Shown here piece after piece: positions 5,046-7,365 of a DNA stretch of 7,365 bases (the stretch's first letter is position 1; each line of letters starts with the position of its first letter). Origin of the DNA: Erysipelotrichaceae bacterium (lineage in GTDB: Bacteria; Bacillota_I; Bacilli_A; Erysipelotrichales; Coprobacillaceae); contig JAJQGQ010000290.1 of the NCBI GenBank assembly GCA_021200395.1, positions 1 to 7,365 on the forward strand, written 5' to 3'. The position numbers and the translations under genes are program-made. The notes beneath the pieces are model-generated. The model ran no database searches and was not told the DNA's origin. It worked only from the letters and a program-made list of their open reading frames with translations.

Positions 5046-6990
5046 AGTAATTCGTTATAAGAACTTCTTTAGTAATAGCTGTTTTATCTTTAATATGATA
5101 AGAAGCGTTACTATATGTTTTAGATATATAATTAATATTATAAGAATTGTCCAAACACCAATTTATCAATAATTCATGTGTTGATCCTTTATGTTCAATG
5201 ACATTAGATAATGCAAATTTGATACCTAGACTATCACATTGATTGAGAAATTCTAACAAATCCTTCTCATCTTGTAATGTCCATCCACCATTTTCATTAT
5301 AAGCTGCATCGCCCAAATAATAAGGTGGATCTAAATACAAAAAAGAACGATGTTGACTTATTTCTTTAATATCCATATCTCTAAAGTTTTGACAAATAAA
5401 ATAAATGTTTTGAGTATGCATTTTGTCCATAAATGCTTCTAACTTTTTACGTAAGCTTGCATTGAAATCTCTTTTTCCTACTGGTAAATTAAATGCACCT
5501 TGATTATTAAAACGTATTTGATTATTGAAACCATAAATGATTAATAATAAGAACAAATCATCTCTAGGTGAAAGATTATAGTCATTCTTAAGTTTTGTAT
5601 ATGCTTCTTTATTATATTTACCTACACCATGACTACTATCACACTTATAATAAGCATAACCATTTTTATACGTATTACTTAATCCATATTGTTCAATTAG
5701 ATTATCTAAATGTTTGATTAAATCATAAGAATTTGATTGTTTTAAATACTCTAATAAAGATATCACATGCTCATCAATATCAACACATATAACACGATTA
5801 CAATTCATATTAATACCAACATTAGCACCACCACAGAAAACATCATAAAATACATCTATATTACTAGGAAACTTACTTACTAATTGAGGTAATATTTTAT
5901 ATTTACCACCCGTAAAATTTAAAGGAGATTTTATAAATTCATTAATATTCATATTATTTAAAGACTCATCTTTTTTACCTACAGTACACAAAAACAATCT
6001 TTCCTTATGATTATCTAAATTTGTTTTACCTGTTGTATAAGCTCCATATTCTTCTTCAAATATTTTAACTTCTCCTCTTGTTTTTAGTATTTCTAATATC
6101 TGTTTATCAGATATTTTAGCATTTGATCGTGGATCGCCTTGTTTTCCCATATTATTGTATGATACCAATATATATTTAGCATCAATATTTTCAATAAGTT
6201 CTTCATAAGCTAAAGGAGCCTTTGATGAACAATAGACACTTTTAAGATTTTTTCTATTCATTTTTCTAGCTACACCTTTAACCTCTGGCTTGGTATTTAA
6301 TGCTACATTTTCTAAGAAATGGTAAGCATCACAAAATTGTCTAGAATTGTATGGTGGATCAATGTAAACCAAATCAGCTTTAATGTTTTTAACTAATTCA
6401 TTGGCATCCATTTTATATATTTGATTATTCTTATTATATTGATCTTCTTCTAAATTAGGAAATGATAAAACAAGTTGTTGATCTAGATCACCATTTTTAC
6501 GATAAGCATCATAATGTCCTACAGTATTAGCTATTCTATCTATCGCATATATTAAGCTACAAATAAGAATGTTCTTTTCTCTAAAATTAATCATATGATC
6601 ATTATATAAACAATCTATATTATCTCTAATATAGCCTACTTTAGACATATTCTCTTTACTTAAATAAGTATCAGCGAAATTGATAGAATAATAATTATCT
6701 TCATTAGTACTTAGATTATTATAATTATCAGTAAGATTCATTAGCTTATCCTTATCTACTTCTTCATTATCAAAAAAAGTATAATAAGCTACTTCATTAG
6801 TTGTCAATGTATCATTCACAATGACATCATAATTTTGATTAAAACTATAACCTACAACGCCAGTTCCTGCAAACAAATCTAAAACACTTGAAATATCCTG
6901 ACAATGATCATCCACAACCTTATGAATAAAATCTATTAATTTATATTTACTTCCTAAATATCTACGATTATTAATATTAAATTCTTTCAT
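5044..6990 (-). CDS. Two-domain adenine-N6 DNA methyltransferase, M.FokI-like architecture
   Basis: Two D12-class (Dam/DpnII-type) methyltransferase domains are joined in one 648-residue protein. Domain 1 has YLGSKYK at 11-17, SAM-binding motif DLFAGTGVVG at 38-47 and catalytic DPPY at 211-214. Domain 2 has NFTGGKYK at 358-365, DVFCGGANVG at 383-392 and DPPY at 554-557. This order (X-I-target recognition-IV) is the alpha class that methylates adenine N6 with SAM. Tandem enzymes of about this length, such as M.FokI, methylate the two different strands of an asymmetric site, one domain per strand. The frame can be extended to 7026, but that ATG lies upstream of the predicted transcription start. 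ATG 6990, preceded by GGGTGAG, gives the normal YLGSK spacing and was chosen. No endonuclease is seen within the window, so it may be an orphan or have its partner elsewhere. The recognition sequence cannot be read from the protein. Confidence 0.93.
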   Translation of the reverse strand: MKEFNINNRRYLGSKYKLIDFIHKVVDDHCQDISSVLDLFAGTGVVGYSFNQNYDVIVNDTLTTNEVAYYTFFDNEEVDKDKLMNLTDNYNNLSTNEDNYYSINFADTYLSKENMSKVGYIRDNIDCLYNDHMINFREKNILICSLIYAIDRIANTVGHYDAYRKNGDLDQQLVLSFPNLEEDQYNKNNQIYKMDANELVKNIKADLVYIDPPYNSRQFCDAYHFLENVALNTKPEVKGVARKMNRKNLKSVYCSSKAPLAYEELIENIDAKYILVSYNNMGKQGDPRSNAKISDKQILEILKTRGEVKIFEEEYGAYTTGKTNLDNHKERLFLCTVGKKDESLNNMNINEFIKSPLNFTGGKYKILPQLVSKFPSNIDVFYDVFCGGANVGINMNCNRVICVDIDEHVISLLEYLKQSNSYDLIKHLDNLIEQYGLSNTYKNGYAYYKCDSSHGVGKYNKEAYTKLKNDYNLSPRDDLFLLLIIYGFNNQIRFNNQGAFNLPVGKRDFNASLRKKLEAFMDKMHTQNIYFICQNFRDMDIKEISQHRSFLYLDPPYYLGDAAYNENGGWTLQDEKDLLEFLNQCDSLGIKFALSNVIEHKGSTHELLINWCLDNSYNINYISKTYSNASYHIKDKTAITKEVLITNY

Positions 6991-7013
6991 ATTCTCACCC
7001 ATTTCCAAAATAT

Positions 7014-7027
7014 GCATCGTACGCATC
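7014..7027 (-). repeat. Two direct GATGC repeats at the methyltransferase transcription start
   Basis: GATGC occurs at 7023-7027 and 7014-7018 on the minus strand, nine bases apart, and encloses the palindrome CGTACG. The pair lies immediately after the -10 element and spans the expected transcription start near 7023. It could be an operator or a methylation target for self-control. It may also be chance. Confidence 0.4.
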
Positions 7028-7029
7028 TT

Positions 7030-7038
7030 ATTATATCA
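7030..7038 (-). promoter_or_regulatory. Extended -10 promoter of the DNA methyltransferase gene
   Basis: TGATATAAT on the minus strand is a consensus TATAAT preceded by the TGn extension. No good -35 exists: the bases at the right distance are the T-run of the upstream terminator, which fits an extended -10 promoter. The predicted start near 7023 leaves about 33 bases of leader before ATG 6990. Confidence 0.7.
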
Positions 7039-7051
7039 TTTTATAAGTATG

Positions 7052-7074
7052 AAAAAAAGCCCTAAGGGCTTTTT
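7052..7074 (-). terminator. Rho-independent terminator after the 89-residue gene
   Basis: AGCCC and GGGCT form a short GC-rich stem with a three-base loop, flanked by A and T runs. On the minus strand seven T follow the stem. It starts at the stop codon of the upstream gene and separates that gene from the methyltransferase promoter. The flanking A/T runs would allow some function in the other direction. Confidence 0.88.
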
Positions 7075-7342
7075 AACTTAATTCCTGTATCAAATATTCC
7101 CCTTCGACAATACTTCTAAATTGTCTTGATACTTCATGATTCGTTTGTATTCTAATGGATTTAAGTAATATTTCATGAAAATCAGAATCTATAATACCGA
7201 CTGGATTATCTTGTATAATTTTAAGAATAATTAACAAATTATCGTCTGATATAATAACATCATGTTTCGTACATAATTCTTTTAAATTGGATAGCGTCAG
7301 ATTTTGTAGTTTTTTGTTTAAATCACTAATAACTTTGAACAT
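7073..7342 (-). CDS. Small conserved-type protein, possibly DUF2624 (YqfT-like)
   Basis: This 89-residue protein is rich in Leu, Ile and Lys and has no Cys motif, signal peptide or membrane segment; one cysteine is at position 23. It reads as a short helical protein, with a central LLIILKIIQDNPVGI stretch that is hydrophobic but broken by charged residues. ATG 7342 has AAGGAGG (7350-7356) at seven bases spacing, so translation is well supported. The layout (a leucine-rich first helix, a KHDV-IS-DD turn, a long central helix, and a last part with VSRQFRSIVEGEY) resembles the small DUF2624/YqfT family of Firmicutes, as far as I recall it. No function is known to me. It ends in its own terminator, so it is not cotranscribed with the methyltransferase. 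Upstream genes lie outside the window. Confidence 0.75.
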   Translation of the reverse strand: MFKVISDLNKKLQNLTLSNLKELCTKHDVIISDDNLLIILKIIQDNPVGIIDSDFHEILLKSIRIQTNHEVSRQFRSIVEGEYLIQELS

Positions 7343-7365
7343 ATAGGTACCTCCTTATACAATAA

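Noticed and set aside
6991..7026. ATG 7026 as methyltransferase start
   Set aside because: The extended -10 element at 7030-7038 predicts transcription starting near 7023, which is downstream of this ATG. ATG 6990 also fits the usual distance to YLGSK.
7073..7342. Small gene beside the methyltransferase as a controller protein or restriction nuclease
   Set aside because: With 89 residues it is too short for a FokI-type nuclease and shows no PD-(D/E)XK motif or convincing helix-turn-helix. A terminator also separates it from the methyltransferase.

Overview
The window looks like a piece of chromosome from a low-GC Gram-positive bacterium (Firmicutes/Bacillota). The DNA is strongly AT-rich, ribosome-binding sites are strong AGGAGG-type, terminators are rho-independent, and there is a T-box leader. 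A gut anaerobe of the Erysipelotrichales/Clostridia type would fit, but that assignment is inference only.

Left part (1-2420, minus strand): the head of a tryptophan biosynthesis operon. A sigma-A-type promoter (2391-2419) leads into a T-box riboswitch with a UGG (Trp) specifier at 2295-2297. Its antiterminator/terminator pair lies just before trpE (652-2103). One base after the trpE stop begins trpG, which reads without a stop codon into the first residues of trpD and runs off the window edge. TrpG and TrpD therefore appear as one fused polypeptide, but the trpD Shine-Dalgarno and ATG are preserved inside the fusion. TrpE plus the TrpG domain make anthranilate from chorismate and glutamine. 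The TrpD domain would then attach phosphoribose.

Middle (2420-5045, plus strand): a divergently transcribed two-gene unit. The first gene encodes S-adenosylmethionine synthetase (metK, 2557-3643). It is split by a one-base frameshift at a run of eight A, and its gating loop, two otherwise conserved residues and the C-terminus are divergent. Two bases after its stop begins a radical SAM enzyme (3646-4977), so a SAM maker and a SAM user sit in one apparent operon. A GC-rich inverted repeat and a strong hairpin that may terminate in both directions close the unit.

Right part (5044-7365, minus strand): a two-domain adenine-N6 DNA methyltransferase of the M.FokI architecture (5044-6990). It is driven by an extended -10 promoter with two GATGC repeats around the likely transcription start. 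Upstream of it, and separated by a terminator, is a small 89-residue protein (7073-7342) that resembles the DUF2624/YqfT type. No restriction endonuclease partner is visible inside the window.

The main points for follow-up are the TrpG-TrpD fusion with a retained internal start, the metK frameshift at the A8 run, the metK-radical SAM pairing, and the solitary double methyltransferase with target-like repeats in its promoter.
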